64,000 nt of DNA from Chthonomonas sp. UBA1950 (GCA_002336105.1 DDEQ01000034.1:1-64000), one strand, 5' to 3'. Positions 8,553 through 16,771 are shown, counted from the first letter of the stretch. Translations and numbers: made by a program. Notes: generated from the sequence alone by a model not told the origin.

Positions 8553-8676
8553 TCACAAAGGTCGAACCGTCGTGGTTTGACTGAAACATCAGGGAAAGTC
8601 CGGTGAAAGACCGGCACTGTGCCGCAACGGTAGATTGAATCTATTAGGTTCAAAAGTCCGAATGCCTGCTTTGTGA
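8553..8676 (+). ncRNA. Cobalamin (adenosylcobalamin-class) riboswitch aptamer
   Basis: The conserved cobalamin core is readable in order: GGGAAAGTCCGGTGAAAGAC, then CCGGCACTGTGCCGCAACGG (8596-8634 region), and the 3' element AGTCCGAATGCCTGC (8655-8669). The ends pair to form P1: TCACAAAG at 8553-8560 with CTTTGTGA at 8669-8676. This class binds a cobalamin and usually lowers expression of corrinoid uptake or B12-independent enzymes. The aptamer is compact (about 124 bases). The transcript continues into a pseudopilin gene and two PEP-CTERM surface protein genes on the same strand. Confidence 0.93.
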
Positions 8677-8784
8677 AAAAGACGTTTTCGTCGCCTACGA
8701 GCATAGGTTTACAGGGGAACTTCCCTTTTCTTGCTCGTTTGCGACCTCGACATAGCCTGCTAACAAGGCATTTTGGAGGACAGT
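8677..8784 (+). promoter_or_regulatory. Riboswitch expression platform / leader
   Basis: The 108 bases between aptamer and first gene hold several possible helices: GACG-TTTT-CGTC (8681-8692), a 7-bp stem ACGAGCA/TGCTCGT (8697-8703 with 8732-8738) enclosing GGGA/TCCC, and an alternative CCTA/TAGG pair (8694-8697 with 8704-8707) that excludes it. GCCT/AGGC (8755-8758 with 8766-8769) lies just before the ribosome site GGAGGA at 8775-8780. No stem has a strong U tract, so I cannot say whether control is by termination or by translation. Confidence 0.5.
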
Positions 8785-9483
8785 TTGCGCAATCGTGGCT
8801 TCACGCTAATCGAACTGCTGGTTGTGATCGCAATCATCGCAGTGCTTGCCGCCATTTTATTTCCAGTATTTGCACAAGCAAAGGAATCCGCGAAAAAGAC
8901 TCAGTGCATATCAAACATCAGACAAATGGGTTTGGCATGGACTCTCTACGTTAACGACAACGAGGAAACAGCCTGTCCTTCCTATTTCTACACGCCTGAC
9001 TATCTCATCGAAACCGCTTGGGATTTTCGAATAGATTGGACTGACGGTAACAAGCCAGTCGCGACTCTCGGGCTGTTTGGACCATATACACGGTCCGGAC
9101 AAATAAGTTCTTGTCCAAGTTTCAGACCTGATGAAACATGGGGCCGCCCCTATACAGGATATGCCTATAACGCGACCTACATTGGCGGCGATATCCTTGC
9201 CAATTTGCCGGTAGCAGGTTTTGGACAAATCTCAGATCCTAGTGGAACAGCATTGATCGCAGATGCCGGATACGGCAATCAAGTCAAACCGCAAAACTAC
9301 CTTCGAGCTCCAAGCGATCCTTTCTTTGGGATAGGCAAAGTGCATTTTCGACATTCAGCAACGGCTTCCGTCGTGTTCTGCGATGGACATGCAAAAGCTA
9401 CGAATCACCTATTCTTGCCGAGTCAAAGCGAACCGAACTTAGGCGCGCTGTCTCAGGACGACTCTGCATACGACCTCCAGTAA
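8785..9483 (+). CDS. Pilin-like protein with class III signal and H-X9-DG motif
   Basis: A 232-residue type II secretion/pilin-like protein. It begins MRNRG then FTLIELLVVIAIIAVLAAIL, a classic prepilin peptidase site (cleavage after Gly) and hydrophobic helix. Near the C-terminus RHSATASVVFCDGHAK is the prepilin-associated H-X9-DG motif. I chose TTG 8785 because GGAGGA lies five bases upstream; the longer TTG 8773 reading would place the ribosome site inside the gene. It is the first gene after the cobalamin riboswitch and is followed nine bases later by the DUF4465 gene. Family members are numerous in Armatimonadota and Planctomycetes and mostly uncharacterised. Confidence 0.9.
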   Translation: MRNRGFTLIELLVVIAIIAVLAAILFPVFAQAKESAKKTQCISNIRQMGLAWTLYVNDNEETACPSYFYTPDYLIETAWDFRIDWTDGNKPVATLGLFGPYTRSGQISSCPSFRPDETWGRPYTGYAYNATYIGGDILANLPVAGFGQISDPSGTALIADAGYGNQVKPQNYLRAPSDPFFGIGKVHFRHSATASVVFCDGHAKATNHLFLPSQSEPNLGALSQDDSAYDLQ

Positions 9484-9492
9484 TCAAATCCT

Positions 9493-10284
9493 ATGAAAAG
9501 ACTTCTCTTCATCCCACTCATTGTCTGTTCTGCCGCTACATTCGCTGCAGATACGGCTGATTTCGAAGACCTATCCCTTGCTCCAAACTCTTTTGAGAGT
9601 GGCGCTCACCTTTCTGGTTCGTTCGTTTCAAACGGCTACTCCTTCAACAACAGCTATGTTGACTACGGCGGTGGATTCACATCCTGGGGCGGTTTTGCCT
9701 ACTCAAATATAGTCGACAAGACTACAAAAGGATTTGGAAACCAGTACGCATCGATTGCGGGAGGCGGAGCGAGCAACTCCACCAACTACGGGGTGGTCTA
9801 CGACAGCGGATCAGGTGGTTACGGTATCAATCCAACGATCACCTTCCCAAGCGGGGTCACAAAACTCAGCGGAGTATCCGTCACAAACACAACCTACGAT
9901 TACTTCTCAATGCTTGATGGCGACATGTTCGCAAAGAAGTTTGAGTACGGAGACTGGTTCAAGTTGACGGCAACTGGGCTGTACGGATCTAATATCACTT
10001 CGACCGCTTCTTTCTATTTAGCAGACTTTCGTTCAACTAACACAACCGATCATTACATTCTTTCGGATTGGAAATGGTTCGACCTCTCATCACTCGGGTC
10101 AATCACATCAGTTCAATTCAGCCTCTCATCCTCAGATTCAGGCGAATGGGGGATGAACACACCAGCTTATTTTGCGATAGATAACGTCACCCCGGCTCCG
10201 GTGCCGGAACCCGCAACTCTTATCGCTCTTGGTTTTGGCCTTGTTGCTACTGCTTCACGTCGCAGACGAAATAACAAATCATGA
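9493..10284 (+). CDS. DUF4465 domain surface protein with PEP-CTERM anchor
   Basis: A 263-residue exported protein: signal peptide (residues 1-18), a DUF4465 domain (residues ~20-235) with hallmarks such as GFAYSN, GNQYASI, VTNTTYDYFSMLDGD, FAKKF, DWFKL, FYLADFR and a late SSSDSG-GMNTPAYFAIDN block, then the PEP-CTERM sorting tail PVPEPATL, hydrophobic helix and Arg-rich end. PEP-CTERM tails are recognised by an exosortase, which is not in this window. DUF4465 proteins recur in cobalamin-regulated surface loci of other phyla, so corrinoid binding is a reasonable inference here, supported by the riboswitch upstream. The stop overlaps the next start by four bases (ATGA). Confidence 0.9.
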   Translation: MKRLLFIPLIVCSAATFAADTADFEDLSLAPNSFESGAHLSGSFVSNGYSFNNSYVDYGGGFTSWGGFAYSNIVDKTTKGFGNQYASIAGGGASNSTNYGVVYDSGSGGYGINPTITFPSGVTKLSGVSVTNTTYDYFSMLDGDMFAKKFEYGDWFKLTATGLYGSNITSTASFYLADFRSTNTTDHYILSDWKWFDLSSLGSITSVQFSLSSSDSGEWGMNTPAYFAIDNVTPAPVPEPATLIALGFGLVATASRRRRNNKS

Positions 10285-11087
10285 AAACGCTAATAAATCT
10301 TCTCCTTATTGCCTCGTCGGTATCAGCTCTAGCAAGTGGGCCGTATGACGGCGCTGCCGGCACACCTGGCTCAAAAGCTATCGCGGCTAATGATCCACGG
10401 TTTGTGGAATGGGCGAGCGGCGCGACCATCAACCGAGGACTTATGGATATCGCCAAACCAACTGGTGGATATGCGTCCTACGGAACTGCAAGCAGTGCTT
10501 TAGGAGCGTCAAATTCAAATGTAGTCAGTCTCGGAGACGGCGGTTCAGCTATCCTAACCTTTGACAAAGTGATCGGAAACGGTGAGGGTGCCGACTTTGC
10601 GGTTTTCGAAAACGGCTTCTCAGATACTTTTCTAGAACTGGGCTTTGTCGAAGTCAGTTCGAACGGAACAGACTTCTTTCGATTTGACTCCGTATCGCTC
10701 ACTCAAACTTCGACCCAGGTAGGCGGTTTTGGAACGCTTGATCCGACGAACTTGAACAACCTTGCGGGCAAATATCGTGCAGGTTACGGGACTGGTTTCG
10801 ACTTAGCTGAACTTGCTGGCCGATCTCCTCTACTAGATGTAAACAATGTCAAGTTCGTAAAGATCATTGATGTGATTGGAACCATCAACCCAACCTACGC
10901 GTCCCGAGACAGCCTTGGCAACATCATCAATGATCCGTACTCAACTCCATTCGCCTCAGGCGGATTCGATCTCGACGCAGTCGGAGTCATTCATACTGCT
11001 CCGGTTCCCGAGCCAACAAGTCTCGCATGCTTAGGGGTTGGAGTTCTCGCTCTCATTCGGCGAAGAAGGAGTGCTAGTCGTGACTGA
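10281..11087 (+). CDS. PEP-CTERM cell-surface protein, DUF4465 partner type
   Basis: A 268-residue exported protein with a signal peptide (residues 1-18) and a C-terminal PEP-CTERM tail (PVPEPTSLACLGVGVLALIR then Arg-rich). The middle has conserved segments VSLGDGGSAILTF, GEGADFAVFENGFSDTFLEL, AFVEVSS-like FVEVSSNGTDFFRF, NNLAGKYRAGYGTGFDLAEL and GGFDLDAVGVI. From memory, this type of protein accompanies DUF4465 proteins in B12-riboswitch loci of Bacteroidota and Planctomycetota; the exact function is unknown. It is translationally coupled to the DUF4465 gene (4-base overlap), which argues that the two work together at the surface. Confidence 0.88.
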   Translation: MKTLINLLLIASSVSALASGPYDGAAGTPGSKAIAANDPRFVEWASGATINRGLMDIAKPTGGYASYGTASSALGASNSNVVSLGDGGSAILTFDKVIGNGEGADFAVFENGFSDTFLELGFVEVSSNGTDFFRFDSVSLTQTSTQVGGFGTLDPTNLNNLAGKYRAGYGTGFDLAELAGRSPLLDVNNVKFVKIIDVIGTINPTYASRDSLGNIINDPYSTPFASGGFDLDAVGVIHTAPVPEPTSLACLGVGVLALIRRRRSASRD

Positions 11088-11289
11088 CCAGATGCTCTCT
11101 AGGTATCCGGGAATGATCAATTCTTCTAACACGGCGAACCTTCGAATAGTAAAATTCGAGGGTGATACTACTCACAGGTTTGCTTCTGAGCTACTTGAAG
11201 TTATTGACACAAACGAGTGTCAAGGTTACGAACTCACAGCCATTGAATGGCACAGAGACCGACCAGTGATCGTTCTTCGAAAGCAGTAA
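11080..11289 (+). CDS. Small DUF4177-like protein
   Basis: A 69-residue soluble protein. The order of a short strand (LRIVKF), a helix with ELLEVIDTNECQGYELTAIE and a final strand RPVIVLRK resembles DUF4177, whose members have the same helix-GWELV-strand pattern. The start GTG 11080 has AAGGAG eight bases upstream and overlaps the stop of the PEP-CTERM gene by eight bases. It is probably the last gene of the riboswitch operon. The family match is weak and no function is known. Confidence 0.6.
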   Translation: MTDQMLSRYPGMINSSNTANLRIVKFEGDTTHRFASELLEVIDTNECQGYELTAIEWHRDRPVIVLRKQ

Positions 11290-11303
11290 TTCCTCAGCCA
11301 AAA

Positions 11304-11340
11304 GGTAGGTTTTGTTTTTTCACAAGACCTACCTTGCATT
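11304..11340 (+). terminator. Stem-loop after the riboswitch operon
   Basis: A 12-bp stem with one G-T pair (11304-11315 with 11322-11333) begins 15 bases after the last operon gene. Only TTGCATT follows, so it lacks a good U tract; it may terminate or protect the 3' end. The rest of 11290-11544 shows nothing else that I can name. Confidence 0.5.
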
Positions 11341-11544
11341 CGACTCCAAGTTTGGCTATGGACAACTTCGCAATCAACTTTAGGTTCTGAAAAAACCCTA
11401 CTGCACCCTAGCATAATTACCGATATCTGAACTAACGACAGCAGTCATAGATGCGCAGGACTGACGCAAAAAGCGTTGGATGTGTTGCAGAAATCCAGAA
11501 GTGATTTCTCGATCCTCTTGGCTGCTCCGGAGGAATACAACACA

Positions 11545-12849
11545 ATGCTTCAGGCTATGCTAGCTGGTGTTGCCAGCATCAAGGCGCAACAAACGCGCAT
11601 GAACGTCATTGGTAATAACATTGCCAACGTCAACACGACCGCATACAAAGGGTCCCGCGTTACTTTTCAAGACATGATTGCGCAGACGATTCGTGGCGCT
11701 GCGGCTCCGAATGGCACGACCGGAGGTACGAACCCTGTCCAGTTTGGCTTAGGTGTCTTGGTCGGCGGTACAGACACCAATAACGAGCAGGGATCACTCA
11801 ATGCAACAAACCGACCAACTGATATTGCAATTCAGGGCAATGGATACTTCCTGGTTACCAACGGAGACACAACTTCATACACGCGTGACGGTTCGTTCGA
11901 CGTCGATGCAGCCGGAAATCTGGTGCAAAACTCAACCGGTCTTCACCTCATGGGCTGGAGCGCCGACATCTTTGGAAACATAGACACCAAGCAACCGGTC
12001 ACTGCCAAAACGCCGCTTCAAATCCCAATCGGCGCTAGACGAGCCGTTCAGACAACAACGCAAGTTACGATGGCTGGAAACCTTGACGCATCGTCTACCG
12101 CGACCGACAGCTACAGCACCACCACACAGGTCTACGACAGTCTCGGTGGTGCACACACGATTACTTACGTGTTCAAAAACAGAACCGTACCACCCGCTGC
12201 AACGCCAACACCGCCAACAGGCGCAACTTCTCAATGGGATTGGGAAGCTTACGAGGGGGACGCCACGACAGGAACACTCGTTTCAAGTTCAGCTACGACA
12301 GGAAACGAACCTCTCTATTTTGATGGCAACGGCCAAATGGTGTCGAATCTGGCTTCAGGAACGTACAACAAGATCACAGTCCCTACCTCTGGCGGAACGC
12401 CCGCATTCTCATTTGACGTTGATTATACGAAAATCACCCAGTTGAACTCCTCCAGTTCCGTGAGTGTGAACAACCAGAACGGTTTCCCTCCAGGATCACT
12501 ATCCGGGTTCTCAATTGGTGGCGACGGAATCATTACTGGAATTTTCACCAACGGCCTAACACGATCGCTCGGACAGATTGCGATGGCTATCTTCCCTAAC
12601 CCGAACGGTATGGAACGCATCGGTAACAACTTATGGCGAAATACTTTGAACAGCGGAGATGCCTTTGTCGGCGCTGCCAATACGGGTGGTCGAGGCGGAA
12701 TCAACTCCGGCTTCCTGGAGCAGTCAAACGTTGACATCGGTTCCGAATTTACAGAAATGATCATCACCCAACGTGGTTTCCAGTCCAACACCAAAGTAGT
12801 CACGACAGTCGATGAAATGATGCAAGACCTGATCAACATGAAACGCTAA
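11545..12849 (+). CDS. flgE: Flagellar hook protein FlgE
   Basis: A 434-residue protein. The N-terminal flagellar rod/hook segment is present (MNVIGNNIANVNTTAYKGSR near residues 20-40), then the FlgE-type core (GNGYFLVTNGDTTSYTRDGS; MAGNLD), and the conserved C-terminal coiled coil (SNVDIGSEFTEMIITQRGFQ, NTKVVTTVDEMMQDLINMKR). It forms the flexible hook outside the outer membrane. ATG 11545 is preceded by GGAGGA. It stands alone: no other flagellar gene lies within 30 kb, and it ends in its own terminator. Length is typical for simple FlgE. Confidence 0.96.
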   Translation: MLQAMLAGVASIKAQQTRMNVIGNNIANVNTTAYKGSRVTFQDMIAQTIRGAAAPNGTTGGTNPVQFGLGVLVGGTDTNNEQGSLNATNRPTDIAIQGNGYFLVTNGDTTSYTRDGSFDVDAAGNLVQNSTGLHLMGWSADIFGNIDTKQPVTAKTPLQIPIGARRAVQTTTQVTMAGNLDASSTATDSYSTTTQVYDSLGGAHTITYVFKNRTVPPAATPTPPTGATSQWDWEAYEGDATTGTLVSSSATTGNEPLYFDGNGQMVSNLASGTYNKITVPTSGGTPAFSFDVDYTKITQLNSSSSVSVNNQNGFPPGSLSGFSIGGDGIITGIFTNGLTRSLGQIAMAIFPNPNGMERIGNNLWRNTLNSGDAFVGAANTGGRGGINSGFLEQSNVDIGSEFTEMIITQRGFQSNTKVVTTVDEMMQDLINMKR

Positions 12850-12868
12850 CGCCTTCCGCGGATGATTA

Positions 12869-12909
12869 GGGGGCTGTCTTTTCTAAAGGCAGCCCCCTTC
12901 TTTTTTTTT
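12869..12909 (+). terminator. Strong rho-independent terminator after flgE
   Basis: GGGGGCTGTCTT pairs with AAGGCAGCCCCC around a short loop and is followed by TTC and nine T. It begins 20 bases after the flgE stop. The next gene is convergent. Confidence 0.95.
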
Positions 12910-12920
12910 GCGGAGTCGGT

Positions 12921-13991
12921 CTAGATTGATGGAACCAGTTCCCATTTTCCTGATACGGAGGACTGTTCGCAGGCGTGCAAAATAGCCTGAACTTCGGCTC
13001 CACGAACGATGTCTGGTTGGTCCTGTCGTCCTGTTTTGATCGACTTAATAAACCTCTCATAGTTGGACGGAGTCGGTTTCAGGTCCTTCGACTTCCATTT
13101 AGCTTTCATGAGGGCCTTCTCGCCGATCATCGTGTCAATTCCGTTCCAGTTCCTGTCAAGATCAACGCTTAAGACTCCTTCCGTCCCATGAACCTCACAT
13201 CGAAGATGGTTTGCGTGTCCAGTCGCCCAACGAGTCGTTTGGACCACTCCGAAAGCTCCATTGGAGAATTCCACCTCGATGACCGCGGAATCGTTCGCGT
13301 CAAGGTTCTTGCCACCGTGTTCTGATACCAGTTGTCCCTCATAAACCTTCTCGAAGGTTCTGAGTTCGCACCGGACTCTTTTCACGTCACCGGCGATAGC
13401 TGTAGTCATATCTAGGATATGGCACCCAACATCGCCTAAAACCCCTCCTGAGGTGCGCTTATCTAGTCTCCAAAGGAACCCCTCGTTTGACCAATGTCCC
13501 CAAATCGGCGCTGCGAGCCATTCTTGTAAATAAAAGCTGCTGACATGACGAATGTGGCCAAGCACCCCAGATTCACGGAGTTCAATAGCCTTTTGAAAAC
13601 CCGCCGACCCGCGGTAGGAAAAATTCGTCATGTGGATGACGCCGACTTCTGACGCTTTTCGTGCAGCCTCAGCTACCTCCTTAGCTTCCTCGAGCGAAAT
13701 CGTTAGCGGTTTTTCGCAAAGAAGGTGTTTCCCTGCTCTTAGAATAGCTAGGCTTTGCTGTGCATGAAGGGCATCAGGAGTGACTACCGAAATGGCGTCA
13801 CAATCTGCCAACAGACCATCAAAATCGGTCGCGACCTTCTTGAAGCCAAACTTTTCGGCAAATGTCTTTGCGCGTTCGGCGTTCACATCCAGGCAACTCG
13901 CCAAAGCGACTCCCTTCATTTGCTGAAAATTGCCCGCATGGGCATGCGCCATCCCGCCAGTTCCAACAATACCGATCCGAATTTTTCCCAC
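12921..13991 (-). CDS. Gfo/Idh/MocA family oxidoreductase
   Basis: A 356-residue NAD(P)-dependent dehydrogenase. The Rossmann motif is GIVGTGGMAHAHAG at the N-terminus, the conserved EKP motif follows (HLLCEKPLTIS, residues ~90-100), and the C-terminal GFO/IDH/MocA domain contains GGVLGDVGCHILDM with the likely catalytic His. Substrates in this family are mostly sugars or cyclitols; the specific one is unknown. The start is GTG 13991, with TATGAT ending five bases upstream and no Shine-Dalgarno, so it may be leaderless. It is separated by 78 bases from the isochorismatase-like gene on the same strand. Confidence 0.93.
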   Translation of the reverse strand: MGKIRIGIVGTGGMAHAHAGNFQQMKGVALASCLDVNAERAKTFAEKFGFKKVATDFDGLLADCDAISVVTPDALHAQQSLAILRAGKHLLCEKPLTISLEEAKEVAEAARKASEVGVIHMTNFSYRGSAGFQKAIELRESGVLGHIRHVSSFYLQEWLAAPIWGHWSNEGFLWRLDKRTSGGVLGDVGCHILDMTTAIAGDVKRVRCELRTFEKVYEGQLVSEHGGKNLDANDSAVIEVEFSNGAFGVVQTTRWATGHANHLRCEVHGTEGVLSVDLDRNWNGIDTMIGEKALMKAKWKSKDLKPTPSNYERFIKSIKTGRQDQPDIVRGAEVQAILHACEQSSVSGKWELVPSI

Positions 13992-14069
13992 GACAAATCA
14001 TATCTTGTCGAGATGTTCTGTAAGACTCTTAGCCGAAATGATTCATGGAACTGGCAATTTTTTAACCGA

Positions 14070-14624
14070 TCAAGCGAGTTCTTTTACGACCGCCAAGATC
14101 TCTTTGAACTTTGGATGTTGAGCAGACTCAATCCACTCGTACAACACCGTCTCGGTATGAGCTTGAACTACACCCGCGTCGCGCATCCTCTCCATCCCAA
14201 GCTTATGTTGCTCAACTGATCGCGAAGAAAGAGCATCTGGGCAAACGACTACCTCGTATCCCATCTGTAAAAGATGTAGCGCGGAAAGACATATGCATAT
14301 ATGCGTTTCCGCGCCGACGAGGATAATCTTCCGCTTTCCAGAGGCACTTATAGCTTTCACAAAACCTTCATCTAGAGCACACGAGAAAGTCATCTTCGCA
14401 ACTGTGCTCGTCACGAACGGTTGAATCTGATCCGAAGTTAAGCCCATCTTTTCTGGATTCTGTTCAGTTGCGATCACAGGCACTCCAAGAATCGAGGCCG
14501 TCTTTGCCAAAAAAAGAGACCGTTTCATAACCCGATCTGCGTCTTGAATCGCCCTCATAAACTTGTCTTGAACATCAACGACGACGACGAGAGAGTGTTC
14601 CAATGAGAGCGAAACGTGGGACAT
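14070..14624 (-). CDS. Isochorismatase-family cysteine hydrolase
   Basis: A 184-residue protein with the family's catalytic triad: Asp17 (VVVVDVQDKF), Lys77 (STVAKMTFSC) and Cys110 (VGAETHICICLS), the last inside the conserved G-x-E-T-x-x-C region with the preceding cis-peptide segment. Relatives hydrolyse amides or vinyl ethers such as nicotinamide, N-carbamoyl compounds or isochorismate; the subgroup resembles YcaC-like hydrolases. The precise substrate cannot be inferred. It precedes an oxidoreductase on the same strand but the 78-base gap gives no strong operon link. Confidence 0.92.
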   Translation of the reverse strand: MSHVSLSLEHSLVVVVDVQDKFMRAIQDADRVMKRSLFLAKTASILGVPVIATEQNPEKMGLTSDQIQPFVTSTVAKMTFSCALDEGFVKAISASGKRKIILVGAETHICICLSALHLLQMGYEVVVCPDALSSRSVEQHKLGMERMRDAGVVQAHTETVLYEWIESAQHPKFKEILAVVKELA

Positions 14625-14759
14625 AAATCAATTTTGACTTCGTTTGTTGATGTTCCGCACGATAAACCTGTGAACTGCGAACGATAACAGGTTAAACTAG
14701 CGTCGCTCAAGGGACGAGCGCAAAAACTGCTCGGTCCGCCCCGGGAGGGTATGCAAATT

Positions 14760-15293
14760 ATGAGGAACATCGTCAAGTCGGCGGCCCTGGCGGCCGCGCT
14801 CGGAATCGGCGCCATCGCTACTGCCCAGTCAAGTCTAGCTCCAGCTTCGGATTACTATCCATACAACTTCACTCTGCGTGGAGGCGTCTGCTTGCCAATC
14901 GATAGCTCAACCAGTGATGCAATCGGTAGCTCACTGATTGCTCTCGGTATCGATTACCGATGCGGTGAGAGCCTCTTCAAGGGCGGCGAAACATACTTCT
15001 CACTCGAGTACATGGCAAAGTCCTTCCGGGGCGAGAGAGGAACTATCATGCCTCTCACAATTAACCAGAAGTTCTACACCAACTCAAACTCGAACAAGAA
15101 GACCTATGCAATTCTTGGCGCTGGTGTGGCTTTCCTGGACATCACGAGCCAGAACACAGCTGTCGCAGGTCGAGCAGGCGTTGGCGTTGAACTCAGCGAC
15201 AACGTGATCTCAGAAATCATTGCCACGATCAGCGACAAGGCTGGCGGCGGCAGTGCCAATTCAATCGCTTTCTATTTCGGCTACCGATTCTAG
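14760..15293 (+). CDS. Small exported beta-barrel-like protein (paralogue of 16772-17302)
   Basis: A 177-residue protein with a clear signal peptide (AALAAALGIGAIATAQ), alternating hydrophobic/polar strands and a C-terminal aromatic residue (FYFGYRF), the pattern of small outer-membrane barrels. ATG 14760 has GGAGG 11 bases upstream; ATG 14751 would be only two bases from it. The stretch LRGGVCLPIDSSTSDAIGSS corresponds to VRAGVYLPQSTVVKDAFGSS in the protein at 16772-17302, so the two are probably paralogues. Function unknown. The 135-base leader contains a 7-bp stem (14665-14671 with 14687-14693). Confidence 0.7.
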   Translation: MRNIVKSAALAAALGIGAIATAQSSLAPASDYYPYNFTLRGGVCLPIDSSTSDAIGSSLIALGIDYRCGESLFKGGETYFSLEYMAKSFRGERGTIMPLTINQKFYTNSNSNKKTYAILGAGVAFLDITSQNTAVAGRAGVGVELSDNVISEIIATISDKAGGGSANSIAFYFGYRF

Positions 15294-15349
15294 TCGGCGA
15301 CCGAATAGAGCTTGGCCCTCTTCAAGAGTAATCTGAAGAGGGCTTTCTT

Positions 15350-15997
15350 ATGCAGGTTATTAGGCGTATCGACCACATCATTAAGGTGGTTTCAGATATC
15401 AGGCAGACGGCTGATCGACTGAATTCGCTTGGCTTTCCCGTTGCGTGGCCGATCGGGCCATTCTGGCGGAATGCTAAGACATGCGGTTACGCTATCGGCG
15501 GCCTAAACCTTGAACTTGTGCAGGCTGACCCCGGGTTTGATCCCGCATTTCCTGACTCAACACTCGTTTTTGAGCCAACGACCATTTCTGAGGCGAGATC
15601 ACGGCTGATGGCACTCAAAATCCCTTCTGGGCTTTCGCTAAAATACGAGACTTCGGAAGAGCTACTGAGGCTAAGAGGTTTCGACGAGACATCCTCGAAA
15701 ACGAAGCAACTGATCTGCACGAATCTGACTCCACTCAACGCGGATTTTCGATTCTTCTTTTGCTCGTACTCTCAGTTTTTAGCTGAGCATTTGTCTCCAG
15801 AAATCCCGCGTCTAAGAGGAACCCCCAAAGTTCAACTCATAGAAATCGACGCCACCGAAGCTGGCATCAACCTTGTCGAGCAGTTTCAACTGCCAACGGA
15901 TCTCCAGATCAAATTTAGGACAGCAGAAAAACAAAGGATCGCTCGAATACAAATGGAAGACGGATCTGAACCGCTCACATGGCTACTCGAAGCGTAG
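15350..15997 (+). CDS. Glyoxalase-like (VOC) domain protein
   Basis: A 215-residue protein. The N-terminal half reads like a VOC/glyoxalase-like domain: RRIDHIIKVVSDI with a potential metal His, then WPIGPFWRNAKTCGYAIGGL and NLELVQ. The second half is compatible with a second, diverged module. Relatives are dioxygenases, isomerases or binding proteins; the activity here is unknown. It is followed 17 bases later by a creatininase-like gene on the same strand. Confidence 0.7.
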   Translation: MQVIRRIDHIIKVVSDIRQTADRLNSLGFPVAWPIGPFWRNAKTCGYAIGGLNLELVQADPGFDPAFPDSTLVFEPTTISEARSRLMALKIPSGLSLKYETSEELLRLRGFDETSSKTKQLICTNLTPLNADFRFFFCSYSQFLAEHLSPEIPRLRGTPKVQLIEIDATEAGINLVEQFQLPTDLQIKFRTAEKQRIARIQMEDGSEPLTWLLEA

Positions 15998-16014
15998 AGT
16001 CGCTAAACTAAGAC

Positions 16015-16770
16015 ATGAAGTTGTTCGGCATGACTTGGCAAGAAGTAGACCGATTATCGCGAGAGGTCGTTGTCGTGATTCCAACCGGATCGCTTGAACA
16101 ACACGGACCGCACTTGCCGCTTTTTACAGATTCTTTGCTGGCAACGGCGGCCGCAGACGCAGTCGAAGCTCGACTATCAGAAGAAACGTTAGTCACACCC
16201 ACACTATGGTTAGGTGCGAGCGGCCATCACTTGGCTTTCTCAGGAACTCTCTCTGCTTCTTTCGAGGCTTACGAAGCCGCCATCTTGTCAGTCGTGAACT
16301 CTCTTCTTCCCCACGGATTTTATAAGTTCTATCTGATCAACGGACACGGTGGAAATAACGAACCCAATGCCATCGCATGCCGAAAGCTAAAACAGGCTAA
16401 TCCGAACATCACCATCGGACACCGTGGCTATTACGCTTTTGCCGATCAGACAATCGCGGATACATTGGAAGGACCAAGCAAGTATATGCGCCATGCTTGC
16501 GAAGCAGAAGCGAGTTTGATGCTTCACTTACATCCTGATTTGGTCAAAAAAGCAAAGCTGAGAGATGATGGCTTACAGTCGGATCCACCGGTTTCAGGAG
16601 TGGTCCACTTCTTCGACGAAATGACGGAACAAGGTTCCCTTGGATACGCTACTCTCGCAACAGCTGAAAAAGGAAAACGCATCTTTGATTCAGCCGTAAG
16701 CGGGTTAATTCAGGAAATTTCCACCATTTATAACGGATATGTACTCAAAGGTCTGCCAAAGCACCAGTAA
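16015..16770 (+). CDS. Creatininase-family amidohydrolase
   Basis: A 251-residue member of the creatininase fold: PTGSLEQHGPHLPLFTD (metal ligands Glu, His, Asp near residues 28-40), INGHGGNNEP (His) and HACEAEAS (Glu). The family includes creatininase, MftE-type peptidases and the FAPy deformylase of riboflavin-like pathways, so the substrate is open. TAAACT ends five bases before ATG and there is no ribosome site, suggesting a leaderless message. The stop adjoins the start of the next small barrel-like protein. Confidence 0.9.
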   Translation: MKLFGMTWQEVDRLSREVVVVIPTGSLEQHGPHLPLFTDSLLATAAADAVEARLSEETLVTPTLWLGASGHHLAFSGTLSASFEAYEAAILSVVNSLLPHGFYKFYLINGHGGNNEPNAIACRKLKQANPNITIGHRGYYAFADQTIADTLEGPSKYMRHACEAEASLMLHLHPDLVKKAKLRDDGLQSDPPVSGVVHFFDEMTEQGSLGYATLATAEKGKRIFDSAVSGLIQEISTIYNGYVLKGLPKHQ

Positions 16771-16771
16771 A

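Noticed and set aside
12423..12839. 138-codon minus-strand frame inside flgE
   Set aside because: It is a shadow of the conserved FlgE C-terminus.
14625..14759. Possible riboswitch before the small barrel protein (short stems and GC-rich end)
   Set aside because: I could not match any known aptamer core; the only clear element is one 7-bp stem.
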